Shown here: piece after piece, positions 26,301 through 34,092 of the stretch
Layout of the letters: each line of letters begins with the position of its first letter
Position numbering within the stretch: position 1 is the stretch's first letter
Assembly (NCBI GenBank): GCA_016869975.1
Contig: VGCZ01000014.1
Coordinates: 1 to 64,000 of the forward strand
Direction of reading: 5' to 3'
Length of the DNA: 64,000 nt
Source: Alphaproteobacteria bacterium
GTDB lineage: Bacteria > Pseudomonadota > Alphaproteobacteria > Reyranellales > Reyranellaceae
Position numbers and translations under genes: made by a program
Notes under the pieces: model-generated
The model's database searches: none
Told to the model about the DNA's origin: nothing
What the model saw: the letters and a program-made list of their open reading frames with translations, nothing else

Positions 26301-27200
26301 ATGATCGTCAAACACATCCAGACCGACGTCCTCGATATCGCCTGGGAGGATCACGGCTCGGCCGTCCGCGCGCCGGTGATCCTGCTGCACGGCTTTCCCT
26401 ACGACGTGCGCGCCTACGACGAGGTGGCGCCCAGGCTGGCGACGGCCGGCATGCGCGTGCTGGTGCCCTATCTCCGCGGCTACGGCCCGACGCGCTTCCT
26501 GTCGACGGCCACGCCGCGTTCGGGCGAGCAGGCGGCGCTCGGCCACGACCTCCTGCAATTCATGAACGCGCTGCGCATCGAGCGCGCCACCGTAGCCGGC
26601 TACGATTGGGGCGGCCGCGCCGCCTGCATCGTCGCGGCGCTGTGGCCGGAGCGCGTCGCCGGATTGGTGAGCTGCGGTGGCTACAACATCCAGGATATCG
26701 CCGCCTCGGTCGAGCCGGTCGCCGCCGAGCAGGAGCATCGCTTCTGGTATCAGTACTACTTCCACACCGAACGCGGCCGCGCCGGGTTGACGAAGAACCG
26801 CCGCGACATCTGCCGCCTGCTATGGCGCTTGTGGTCGCCGGAATGGCAGTTCGACGAGGCGACCTTCGAGAGGACCGCGCCGTCCTTCGACAACCCTGAC
26901 TTCGTCGACGTCGTCATCCAGTCCTACCGTCACCGCTACGGCTACGCGCCGGGCGATCCGGCAATGGCGCCGATCGACGCCAGGCTGGCGACGAAGCCGA
27001 AGATCACCGTGCCGACCAAGGTGCTGCATGGCGGCCACGACGGCGTCGGCCCGGCCGAGCAGTCGGAGCGGCACCAGCGCTTCTTCACCGGCCCCTACCA
27101 GCGCCGCCTGCTGCCGCGCATCGGTCACAACGTGCCGCAGGAAGCGCCGATCGACTTCGCAGCCGCCGTCCTCGATCTTGCCCGGGAACACCGCCCTTGA
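26301..27200 (+). CDS. Alpha/beta hydrolase (epoxide hydrolase/haloalkane dehalogenase-like)
   Basis: This 299-residue hydrolase has the HGFPYDVRAYDEV oxyanion loop (about 32-44) and VAGYDWGGRAACI (about 99-111). The nucleophile elbow reads G-Y-D-W-G-G, so the nucleophile is Asp, as in epoxide hydrolases and haloalkane/fluoroacetate dehalogenases, not Ser. A cap domain spans about 130-215, and IGHNVPQEAP near the C-terminus has the catalytic His. It hydrolyses an epoxide or carbon-halogen bond by family knowledge; which one is inference. Its stop overlaps a truncated Rossmann gene by four bases (TTGA). Confidence 0.88.
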   Translation: MIVKHIQTDVLDIAWEDHGSAVRAPVILLHGFPYDVRAYDEVAPRLATAGMRVLVPYLRGYGPTRFLSTATPRSGEQAALGHDLLQFMNALRIERATVAGYDWGGRAACIVAALWPERVAGLVSCGGYNIQDIAASVEPVAAEQEHRFWYQYYFHTERGRAGLTKNRRDICRLLWRLWSPEWQFDEATFERTAPSFDNPDFVDVVIQSYRHRYGYAPGDPAMAPIDARLATKPKITVPTKVLHGGHDGVGPAEQSERHQRFFTGPYQRRLLPRIGHNVPQEAPIDFAAAVLDLAREHRP

Positions 27201-27349
27201 CCTCGATCGCGCGAATCGGCGCCACCGGCAACGTCGGCGGTCGCATCCTCGACAAGGCGCTCGGCCGCGGCCATCAGATCACCGGCACGACCCGCGACGC
27301 GACCAAGCTGCCGCCGCGCACCAACCTCACGCCGCGGGCGGTCAACGCC
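27197..27349 (+). pseudogene. N-terminal fragment of an NmrA/YwnB-like NAD(P)-binding protein
   Basis: The first 45 or so codons from TTG at 27197 encode a Rossmann start, IARIGATGNVGGRILDKAL, then RGHQITGTTRDATKLPP, as in the roughly 210-residue SDR-like YwnB/NmrA proteins. The homology stops near 'NLTPRAVN', and the frame then reads through bases that belong to an oppositely oriented gene start. The remaining three quarters of the protein are missing. The TTGA overlap with the preceding hydrolase suggests it was once co-translated with it. The right edge of the fragment is approximate. Confidence 0.6.
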
Positions 27350-27418
27350 GCAGGGACAGCGATCAGGAAATCTCGGGCTGACGGTGCGCGGCAGGCTGAC
27401 ATCGAAGCTGGTCGCCAT
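27350..27418 (-). pseudogene. Start of an unidentified gene, truncated after about 20 codons
   Basis: On the minus strand, GGGAGGGATT is followed at once by ATG (27418) and the codons MATSFDVSLPRTVSPRF plus a short Cys-containing stretch (RCPC). After about 20-24 codons the sequence becomes the antisense of the truncated Rossmann gene. A strong ribosome-binding site attached to such a short native piece indicates a 5' remnant. The original product was not recognised. The left edge is approximate. Confidence 0.4.
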
Positions 27419-27450
27419 AATCCCTCCCCCAAGGGGCGGTTACGCGCCCG

Positions 27451-28695
27451 TCAATACGTCAGGCCCGCCTCCTTGCCGACGGTACGCGCGCCGCGTACCT
27501 GCTCGACGCAGGCGCGCAGGTCCTCGAGATATGTCCGCCACGACTCGCGGTGGATCGGATTGACGTGCATGTGGATGCCGGCCGGTTCGGCCTGGCGGCC
27601 GATGAACCAGCCACGCGCGACCATGGCGTCGCTCACCGCGCCGATATCGAGCCCGGGATCCGTGGCGCGCGTGACGAAGATGCACAGCTCGCTGGGCTCC
27701 AGCGCCGCCAAGCCGGGGATCGCATTGACGCCGTCCATCAGCGCCTTCTTCGTGTCCATGACGATACGCGCGCACTCCAGGTAGCCGGAATCGCCGAGGT
27801 ACTGGATCACCGACCACGCCGCCGCCACCGCGCCGCCGGGTCGCGTGCCCTGCATGGTGTAGGCGAGGTACTGGCCGCGCTCCCAGTCGCGGAAATCGAA
27901 GGTCTGGTACTTCTGCTTCAGCTCGTCCGAGCGCAGCATCATCAGCGACGCGCCCTTGGGCGCCATGCCGTGCTTGTGGAGGTCGGCCGACATGCTTGTC
28001 ACACCGGGCACCGAGAAATCCCACTCCGGCACCGCATAACCCAGCTTCTTCACCCACGGCGAGAGGAAGCCGCCGACGCAGGCGTCGACGTGCAACCACA
28101 GGCCACGACGCTGCGCCAGCGCGCCCAGCTCGCGGATCGGATCGAACACGCCGAAGGGATAGTGCGGCGCCGAGCCAACGATGCCGATGGTCTTGGAGTC
28201 GAGCGTCGCCTCCATCGCCGCGACGTCGGCCTTGAAGTCGTTGCGCGCGGTGCGCACGCGGCGCACCTCGATGCCCAGCGCGTGGCCGGCGCGGCTGAAG
28301 GCGGGATGCGCGGTCCTGGGCACCACGAAATTGGGATCGCGCACGCCTTTCTCGGCGCGGGCCCAGTCGCGCGCCGTCTGCAACGCGAGGAAGATGCTCT
28401 CCGAGCCACCCGACGTGAATGTGCCGGCCGCGCCGTCCGGCGCATTGACCGTCTTCAGCCCGAATTCGACCACGTCGGTCTCGAGCTTCGCGAGGCTGGG
28501 AAAGGCGCGCTTGCCGAGATTGTTCTCGGTCCAGAAAGACGTATAGGCCTTCTTCTGGACGTCGTTGAGCGCATCGTCGAGGTAATAAAAGTAGAGGGCC
28601 ATGCGCCCGCCGCGCCAGGAGAAGTCCTTCGCCTTGGCCGCTTCGAGATCGGCCGCGATCTCCTCCCAAGCACGCCCTGTCGCCGGCAACACCAT
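27451..28695 (-). CDS. PLP-dependent decarboxylase/lyase (sphingosine-1-phosphate lyase-like)
   Basis: This 414-residue fold-type I PLP enzyme has TFTSGGSESIFLALQTARDW (about 91-110) binding the cofactor phosphate, LWLHVDACVGGFLSPW with the pyridine-N Asp (about 203-218), and SMSADLHKHGMAPKG with the Schiff-base Lys (about 234-248). The 'SADxHKxGxAPKG' form is typical of sphingosine-1-phosphate lyase and related group II decarboxylases. It may cleave a phosphorylated long-chain base or decarboxylate an amino acid. Membrane segments of eukaryotic lyases are absent. It lies downstream of a membrane-protein and M20-peptidase group on the same strand. Confidence 0.87.
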   Translation of the reverse strand: MVLPATGRAWEEIAADLEAAKAKDFSWRGGRMALYFYYLDDALNDVQKKAYTSFWTENNLGKRAFPSLAKLETDVVEFGLKTVNAPDGAAGTFTSGGSESIFLALQTARDWARAEKGVRDPNFVVPRTAHPAFSRAGHALGIEVRRVRTARNDFKADVAAMEATLDSKTIGIVGSAPHYPFGVFDPIRELGALAQRRGLWLHVDACVGGFLSPWVKKLGYAVPEWDFSVPGVTSMSADLHKHGMAPKGASLMMLRSDELKQKYQTFDFRDWERGQYLAYTMQGTRPGGAVAAAWSVIQYLGDSGYLECARIVMDTKKALMDGVNAIPGLAALEPSELCIFVTRATDPGLDIGAVSDAMVARGWFIGRQAEPAGIHMHVNPIHRESWRTYLEDLRACVEQVRGARTVGKEAGLTY

Positions 28696-28843
28696 GGTAG
28701 TCCCCGCTTCAACCGTGGGAGAACGCTATCACATCCGCTGAAAGCGGTAACACATTCCGCGCGCTTGCCGCGTCGCGCGGCGCGGCCAGTCTCACGCACG
28801 CGATATTCTCTCCCCCACCGACGATCCGGATCGCCCGTAGCTA

Positions 28844-29779
28844 TCAGTCGCGCACGACCTCCAGACGCGCGCCGTCGAGCCACGCGATCCATAGCGACAG
28901 CAGGCGCGCCGACACCGCGCCGAGCAGCCAGAAGAGCGCGACCATGATCGACGCGAGCCACGCCAGCTTCGTCATCAGCGCGGCCGGCGAACGACCTTTC
29001 GCCCCTCGCGGGTCGCAGCCCTCGCACGCCCAGACGATCTCCATCACGATCGATAGCGGCCAGGCGGCCACGAGCACGAGGGCGATCAGCACGACGCCGC
29101 GGCCCAGCAGCAGCGTGCGCGGATGGGCAAGACGGGCGGGCGTCAGGCCGGCGCGGAAGCCGACCATCGCCTCCTCAGGATCGATCCGGCGGATCGCACG
29201 GAGGCACAGCGCCCATCCGATCAGCATCGCCAGAACGCAGACGTCGCTGGTGTGGTAGATCGCGGCGGCGACCGCCCCGTCGCCGCTGTTCCCGGGCGCC
29301 CCGATCCTCTCCTGCCAGGCGGCGGGATTGATGGCCGCGCCCAGTCCCAGGCGATCCGCCCACGCCACCACGTAGGACGGGGCACCGCGGCGCGCTTCGG
29401 TGACGATGATGGGCACATAGACGGACAGCCCGGTCACCGCGAAAACCGTGGCCAAAATCCACAGCAGGAGTCGCACTCCGCGTCGTGGGTCACGGCTGAC
29501 GCGTCGCGGCCGCGACGGGATCGCCTTGACCGCCGGGACGCCCTTTCGCGCGACGACGACTCGCACGCGGCGCGCGGGCCGCGTCAGCGCGCCGTCGCGC
29601 CAGGCGAACCACAGCCGGACGAAGTCGGCGAACAGCGCCGGAATGAGGATCCCCGGCCACGCCTGCGGCAGCGACGGCGAATAGAAGGACGCGGCTGTCG
29701 TCGTCGCGGTGATCGGCAAGTACATCGCGATCGCCCACAGCGGCAGCGTCGCGTAGCCCGGGATCGTCGCTGGGGCCAC
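28844..29779 (-). CDS. Uncharacterised multi-pass membrane protein
   Basis: This 311-residue protein was not assigned to a family. About six hydrophobic segments are visible: LPLWAIAMYLPITATTTAA near 12-30, a second at about 38-58, then after a basic loop (RRVRVVVARKG ... RRVSRDPRRG) LLLWILATVFAVTGLSVYV, one near 155-175, VVLIALVLVAAWPLSIVMEI, and LASIMVALFWLLGAVSARLL near the C-terminus. A GTG start at 29779 is supported by GGGAGGA eight bases upstream; the frame stays open further, but there it runs antisense to nothing recognisable. A 41-base gap follows the M20 peptidase gene, so they are probably co-transcribed. Confidence 0.72.
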   Translation of the reverse strand: MAPATIPGYATLPLWAIAMYLPITATTTAASFYSPSLPQAWPGILIPALFADFVRLWFAWRDGALTRPARRVRVVVARKGVPAVKAIPSRPRRVSRDPRRGVRLLLWILATVFAVTGLSVYVPIIVTEARRGAPSYVVAWADRLGLGAAINPAAWQERIGAPGNSGDGAVAAAIYHTSDVCVLAMLIGWALCLRAIRRIDPEEAMVGFRAGLTPARLAHPRTLLLGRGVVLIALVLVAAWPLSIVMEIVWACEGCDPRGAKGRSPAALMTKLAWLASIMVALFWLLGAVSARLLSLWIAWLDGARLEVVRD

Positions 29780-29820
29780 GGCTTGCGTCCTCCCGTCAGG
29801 CGCGGCCGCCCGACGCCCCC

Positions 29821-30966
29821 CTACTCCAGCGTCTCGAACAGCCGCGTCGCGAGATACGTGCGCGACATCAGCGAGGAGTAGTAGATCTGCTCGTCGATGG
29901 CGTGCGCGCCCTTGCCGTCGGCGCCCAGACCGTCGAGCGTGGGAATGCCCAAGGCGGCGGTGAAGTTGCCGTCGCTGCCGCCGCCGGTCAGCGGCACGTC
30001 GTTGAGCTCCTTGCCGATCTCGGCGTAGATCGCGCGCGCCTTGTCGAACAGCGCCTGGATGCCGGCGTCCTTGCGGTAGGGCGGCCGGTTCATGTCGCCC
30101 TCCACGGTGACCTCGACCTCCTGGCCGATCGCCTTCAGCCCGAGCAAGGTCGCCGTCATCTCGGCGGCGGTCTCGGGATCGGGCACGCGCAAATCGACTT
30201 CGGCTGAGGCCTCGGCCGACACGACGTTGACGCCAGTGCCGCCGCTGACCAGGCCGACATTGAGCGTGATGCCGCGAGCATAATCGGTCATCGCCTCGAT
30301 GCGCACGATCTGGCGCGCCAGCTCGAGAATGGCGCTGCGGCCGTCCTGGTGACGCACACCCGCGTGGCTTGCGCGTCCCTTGACCGTAACGACGAAGCGC
30401 CCAACGCCCTTGCGCGACGTCACGACGCGATCGCCGTCGCGGCCCGGCTCCATCACCAGCGCGTACTTGGCATTGCGCGCCGCCGCCTCGATCCGCGCGC
30501 GCGAGGTCGGGCTGCCGACCTCCTCCTCGGGGATGAACAGGAAGGTCACCGGCAGCTTGCTTTTCTTGCCTTGCCGCATCAGGTGGCGCATCGCGTAGTA
30601 GGCGATGTAGCCGCCGGCCTTCATGTCGTAGATGCCCGGGCCGAAGATCGCGTCGCCTTCGCGACGCACCTTCAGCTCCTTGGCGATCATGCCGATGGGA
30701 TGCACGGTGTCGAGATGGGCCAGCACCAGGATGCCCGGCCCCTCGCCCCACGGCGTCTTGCATTCCAGGATGTCGCCGAAGCCGTCACGGCCGGGCGTGC
30801 GCTCGATCTTCATGCCGAGACCCGACATCTGGCCCTCGACCTTGTCGACCACGCGGTTGACCGCCGCCGCGTCGTGGCTCGGGCTCTCGATCTCGACCCA
30901 CTCGACGATGCCGGCGAGCACCTCGTCGGCGTCGATGCGCGGTTCATTCTTCAGCGGTGCGTTCAT
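29821..30966 (-). CDS. M20 family metallopeptidase (carboxypeptidase G2-like)
   Basis: This 381-residue zinc hydrolase has LVLAHLDTVHPIG (His and Asp metal/catalytic residues, about 82-94), the general-base pair in FLFIPEEEVGSP, LVMEPGRDGD, VKGRASHAGVRHQDG at the dimerisation-domain boundary, and the last metal His in GAHAIDEQIY near the C-terminus. It resembles carboxypeptidase G2, which removes C-terminal glutamate from folates or peptides. The substrate is not certain. No signal peptide was seen. It leads the leftward group with the membrane protein. Confidence 0.9.
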   Translation of the reverse strand: MNAPLKNEPRIDADEVLAGIVEWVEIESPSHDAAAVNRVVDKVEGQMSGLGMKIERTPGRDGFGDILECKTPWGEGPGILVLAHLDTVHPIGMIAKELKVRREGDAIFGPGIYDMKAGGYIAYYAMRHLMRQGKKSKLPVTFLFIPEEEVGSPTSRARIEAAARNAKYALVMEPGRDGDRVVTSRKGVGRFVVTVKGRASHAGVRHQDGRSAILELARQIVRIEAMTDYARGITLNVGLVSGGTGVNVVSAEASAEVDLRVPDPETAAEMTATLLGLKAIGQEVEVTVEGDMNRPPYRKDAGIQALFDKARAIYAEIGKELNDVPLTGGGSDGNFTAALGIPTLDGLGADGKGAHAIDEQIYYSSLMSRTYLATRLFETLE

Positions 30967-30983
30967 GTCCCCCAGCTCCTGTA

Positions 30984-31018
30984 CTTTCTTCTCCCCGCGA
31001 AGGCGGGGAGAAGGAAAG
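30984..31018. repeat. Short hairpin repeat, CTTCTCCCC/GGGGAGAAG family
   Basis: CTTTCTTCTCCCCGC is followed by a short loop and GCGGGGAGAAGGAAAG, pairing with a single bulge. It is a second copy of the element at 7674 and lies between the SDR gene and the M20 gene, both leftward. It may separate the two units. Confidence 0.65.
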
Positions 31019-31027
31019 CAGATCAGA

Positions 31028-31945
31028 TCAGATCGGATCCCAGGTGAAGTACTCGGGCGAGCGCTTCATGTCGATGAAGGCGGGCTTCAGCGCCGGCACC
31101 GCCGTCTCGGCGATCTTCTCCAGGGTCCAGCCGTCCGACATGTGCACCGAGCGCACCGGGCGGTTGGCCGAGAACAGCATGATCTCGTTCATGCGCACGC
31201 CGAAGATCTGCGAGGTCACGCCCTCGGCGGCGTCGCTCAGCAGGAACACCGCCATCGGCGCGACCTTGGCCGCAGTCATCTTCTTCGACCGCTCCAGGCG
31301 CGCGACCTGCTGCGGCGTGTCGGCGGGGATGGTGCCGATCATGCGCGTCCAGGCGAAGGGCGAGATGCAGTTGGAGCGCACGTTGAACGCCGCCATGTCG
31401 AGCGCGATCGAGCGCGACAGACCCACGATGCCCATCTTGGCCGCGGAGTAATTCGCCTGGCCGAAATTGCCGACCAGGCCGGAAGTCGAGGTGAAATGCA
31501 CGAAGGCGCCCGACTTCTGCTCCTTGAAGAAGTTGGCGGCAGCGCGGCTGACGTTGAAGCAGCCGTTGAGATGCACGTCGATGACCTGCTTCCAGTCGAG
31601 ATGGCTCATGCGGTGGAAGATGCGGTCGCGCAGAATGCCGGCGTTGTTGATCACGCCGTCGATCCGGCCGAAGGTCTCGACCGCTTGCTTGATCATCGCC
31701 TCGGCCGAGGCTGGATCCGACACGCTGCCGAAATTCGGCACGGCGACGCCGCCAGCGGCCTTGATCTCGTCGCACACCTTCTGCGCCGGCGTGGCGCTGC
31801 CCGAGCCCTCGCCGTCGACAGCGCCGCCCAGATCGTTGACCACGACCTTGGCGCCCTCGGCGGCGGCCAGGATCGCCATTTCGCGCCCGATGCCACCGCC
31901 CGAGCCGGTCACCAGCACCACCTTGTCCTTCAGCATGTTCGGCAT
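31028..31945 (-). CDS. SDR family 3-hydroxyacyl-CoA dehydrogenase-like oxidoreductase
   Basis: This 305-residue short-chain dehydrogenase has the cofactor loop VLVTGSGGGIGREMA (about 10-24), VVNDLGGAVDGEGSGS, NNAGILRDRIF, a catalytic Ser in HFTSTSG and Tyr-x3-Lys in NYSAAKMG. The NDLGG and NAGILRD motifs match the N-terminal (3R)-hydroxyacyl-CoA dehydrogenase domain of peroxisomal multifunctional enzyme type 2 (HSD17B4), suggesting beta-oxidation of bulky or branched acyl-CoA. GGGGAGGAG lies before the ATG. It is followed 40 bases later by an MFS gene in the opposite orientation of expression order but on the same strand. Confidence 0.9.
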   Translation of the reverse strand: MPNMLKDKVVLVTGSGGGIGREMAILAAAEGAKVVVNDLGGAVDGEGSGSATPAQKVCDEIKAAGGVAVPNFGSVSDPASAEAMIKQAVETFGRIDGVINNAGILRDRIFHRMSHLDWKQVIDVHLNGCFNVSRAAANFFKEQKSGAFVHFTSTSGLVGNFGQANYSAAKMGIVGLSRSIALDMAAFNVRSNCISPFAWTRMIGTIPADTPQQVARLERSKKMTAAKVAPMAVFLLSDAAEGVTSQIFGVRMNEIMLFSANRPVRSVHMSDGWTLEKIAETAVPALKPAFIDMKRSPEYFTWDPI

Positions 31946-31987
31946 GTCAGGGCTCCTCCCCTCTCAATCAAATCGCACGCAGGCGTT

Positions 31988-33265
31988 TTAGGCCGATTGC
32001 CCTGTTGATGGAAAGCGCGGCCCGCGCAGCAAACGGGCGGCCAGCAATGCGGCAAAAGCAAAGGGCAGCTGCGCCAGGATCAGCGGCATGGGAATGGCGC
32101 AGGCCTTGGTGGTGCAGCCGATCCATTCGCCGACCAGCGGCAGGGCGCGGTCATGGCCGCCGAGACCGGTCGTGATCGCCACCGCGACCGTGCCCAGCGC
32201 GCCCATGCCCATCTGCGCCAACCCGACCAGCGAGGAGGCGGTGCCGGCCAGCCGCGGATAGAGGCCGACGGCGCCGGCGTTGGCGTTGGGCACGACCAGG
32301 CCGGAGCCAAAGGAGCAGAGCATGAACGGCACCATGATCGACCACCACTCGAGGACGCCGCCGATCGACAGCGTCGCGATGATGGACAGCCCGGCGATGT
32401 GGAACAGCGGTGCCACCTGCAGGATCGTGGTCGGCCGTACGCGGCCGATGAGGCGGTTGTTGGCGAAGCCGCCCAGGGTGAAGCCAACGACGCCAATGAC
32501 GCTGAGATAGCCCACGGTGCGCGGCGTGAAGCCCAGCGTGTCCTGCAGGATAAATGGCGTGGCGACCATCATGCCGAAATTGATCCCGAAGACGAAGCCC
32601 ATGGTCAGCGAGAAGCCGAGGAAGCGGCGGTCGCGCAGCATCTCGCCGCTGCCGCGCGCGAAGCCCAGCAGGTTGAGCGTCACGGCGCGGTGCTTGTTGG
32701 TCTCGCCCACGCCCAGCGCGACGATGACGAACAGGCCCAGCCCGAAGGCCGTCAGCGCCCAGAAGGTCGCCTGCCAGCCGAACCATTCGCCGAGATGGCC
32801 ACCGATCAGCGGCGCGAGCGCCGGCGCGACGTTGACGCCGATCGAGATCCAGCTCATCACCCTTGGCAGCTCGGCGAACTCGTAGATGTCGCGCGTCAGC
32901 GCGCGGCCGATCACCGAGCCGGCGCAGGCGCACAGCCCCTGCATGACGCGCAGCACAAAAAGCTGGCCGATCGTACCCGCCAAGGCGCAGCCCGCCGAGG
33001 TCAGCGCGAACAGCAGCAGGCCGACCAGCAGCACGGGGCGGCGGCCAAAGCGGTCGCTGAGCGGGCCGAAGAAGATCTGGCCGGCGGCGAAGCCCAGCAT
33101 ATAGGTCGTCAAGGTCAGCTTCACGTCGTCGGGCGTGGCGCCCAGTGACGCGCCCACCATCGGCAGCACCGGCGAATAGATGCTCATCGACAGCGGCCCG
33201 AACGAGGCCAGCGCCACCAGCAGGACGGTGTAGCTGGCCGAGCGCGGAACCAGGGCGAAGCTCAC
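31988..33265 (-). CDS. Bcr/CflA-type MFS multidrug efflux transporter
   Basis: This 425-residue, twelve-segment membrane protein begins VLLVALASFGPLSMSIYSPV, with LPMVGASLGATPDDVKLTLT and GQIFFGPLSDRFGRRPVLL (motif A), the N-terminal signature of drug:H+ antiporters of the Bcr/CflA group. It probably exports small toxic compounds; the substrate is unknown. The GTG start at 33265 overlaps the stop of the upstream transglutaminase-like gene by four bases (GTGA), so the pair is translationally coupled. The longer open frame upstream is the antisense-free overlap region and has no homology. Confidence 0.88.
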   Translation of the reverse strand: MSFALVPRSASYTVLLVALASFGPLSMSIYSPVLPMVGASLGATPDDVKLTLTTYMLGFAAGQIFFGPLSDRFGRRPVLLVGLLLFALTSAGCALAGTIGQLFVLRVMQGLCACAGSVIGRALTRDIYEFAELPRVMSWISIGVNVAPALAPLIGGHLGEWFGWQATFWALTAFGLGLFVIVALGVGETNKHRAVTLNLLGFARGSGEMLRDRRFLGFSLTMGFVFGINFGMMVATPFILQDTLGFTPRTVGYLSVIGVVGFTLGGFANNRLIGRVRPTTILQVAPLFHIAGLSIIATLSIGGVLEWWSIMVPFMLCSFGSGLVVPNANAGAVGLYPRLAGTASSLVGLAQMGMGALGTVAVAITTGLGGHDRALPLVGEWIGCTTKACAIPMPLILAQLPFAFAALLAARLLRGPRFPSTGQSA

Positions 33266-34002
33266 GGGCGCGCCGCCGCCTTCGTCTCCGCTTCCCCCTC
33301 GGCGCCGAAATCGCCCTCGATCGCCCCGCCACTCATCGCCACGTGCATCCGGGGATATTCGCGGCGGAAGCACTCGGCGATGGTGTCGAACGGGATGTCT
33401 GCATAGACGCCGCGATAGGCGAGGTACTCCATGTGCCGGCGGCCGGCCATGTCGTAGGGGTGATAGATCGAGTCGCTCCGGCCATCCCATTCCAGCGGCT
33501 TCAGCCCGAAGCGCTCGGTGAGCTGGCGATTGAAGGCCGGCGTCGCCTTGATCCAGCGCCCCTCAAGGCCGATGTCGACATAACCGTGGAAATAGAACAC
33601 GTCGGTGCCCATGAATTCGGTCATGCGCTTGGTCGTCATGTGGTTGCGCACGTCGGCGTATCCGACCCGCGCCGGCACGCCCACCGCGCGACAGGCGGCG
33701 GCCATCAGCCCGGCCTTGTTAATGCAATAGCCGTGCCTCGCCGCCAGGGTCGCGCTCGCTTTGTAGGCGTCGGGCCGCAGGGGCGTGGTGTAGGGATCGT
33801 AGCGGATGTCGTCGCGCACCGCGTGATACAGGCGCAGCGACTTCTCGCGCGGGTCGCCGGACTCGCCAACGATGTCGCGCGCCCAGGCCGTGACGGTGGG
33901 GTGATCGCTGTCAATCAGCGCGCCGGGCTTCAGCCAGTCGGCCGGCCCGGTGCCATCCATCACCACGTCGTCGCGCGGAAAGGTTCTGAGGTCGATGGTC
34001 AT
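33262..34002 (-). CDS. Transglutaminase-like domain protein
   Basis: This roughly 246-residue protein carries a papain-like transglutaminase core: the nucleophile Cys in AARHGYCINKAGLMAAACRA (about 97-116), with PARVGYADV after it, and the His in VFYFHGYVDIG. The usual third-residue motif (D-P) reads KATPAFN here, as in several bacterial relatives, so catalysis is plausible but unproven. Bacterial members are proteases or amidases rather than cross-linkers. The ATG at 34002 with GGGGC nine bases before is preferred over an ATG 42 codons upstream. It is translationally coupled to the MFS gene. Confidence 0.82.
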   Translation of the reverse strand: MTIDLRTFPRDDVVMDGTGPADWLKPGALIDSDHPTVTAWARDIVGESGDPREKSLRLYHAVRDDIRYDPYTTPLRPDAYKASATLAARHGYCINKAGLMAAACRAVGVPARVGYADVRNHMTTKRMTEFMGTDVFYFHGYVDIGLEGRWIKATPAFNRQLTERFGLKPLEWDGRSDSIYHPYDMAGRRHMEYLAYRGVYADIPFDTIAECFRREYPRMHVAMSGGAIEGDFGAEGEAETKAAARP

Positions 34003-34092
34003 CGCAGCCCCATGCCCGCCGCGCGCACGGCCGTCAACCGCCGTTGCGCCGCGCCACTCGCGGCCCGAAAGTGAGGCCAGGAGGACCGACCG

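Noticed and set aside
26301-27200. Serine hydrolase assignment for the alpha/beta hydrolase
   Set aside because: The nucleophile elbow reads G-Y-D-W-G-G, so the nucleophile is Asp, not Ser.
28844-30763. 639-codon frame that appears to fuse the membrane protein with upstream sequence
   Set aside because: The upstream part reads the M20 peptidase in a wrong frame. GTG at 29779 with GGGAGGA is the true start.
34003-34092. Possible cobalamin or SAM riboswitch before the MetE-like gene
   Set aside because: The 90-base gap is too short for a B12 box fold and no conserved riboswitch core was seen.
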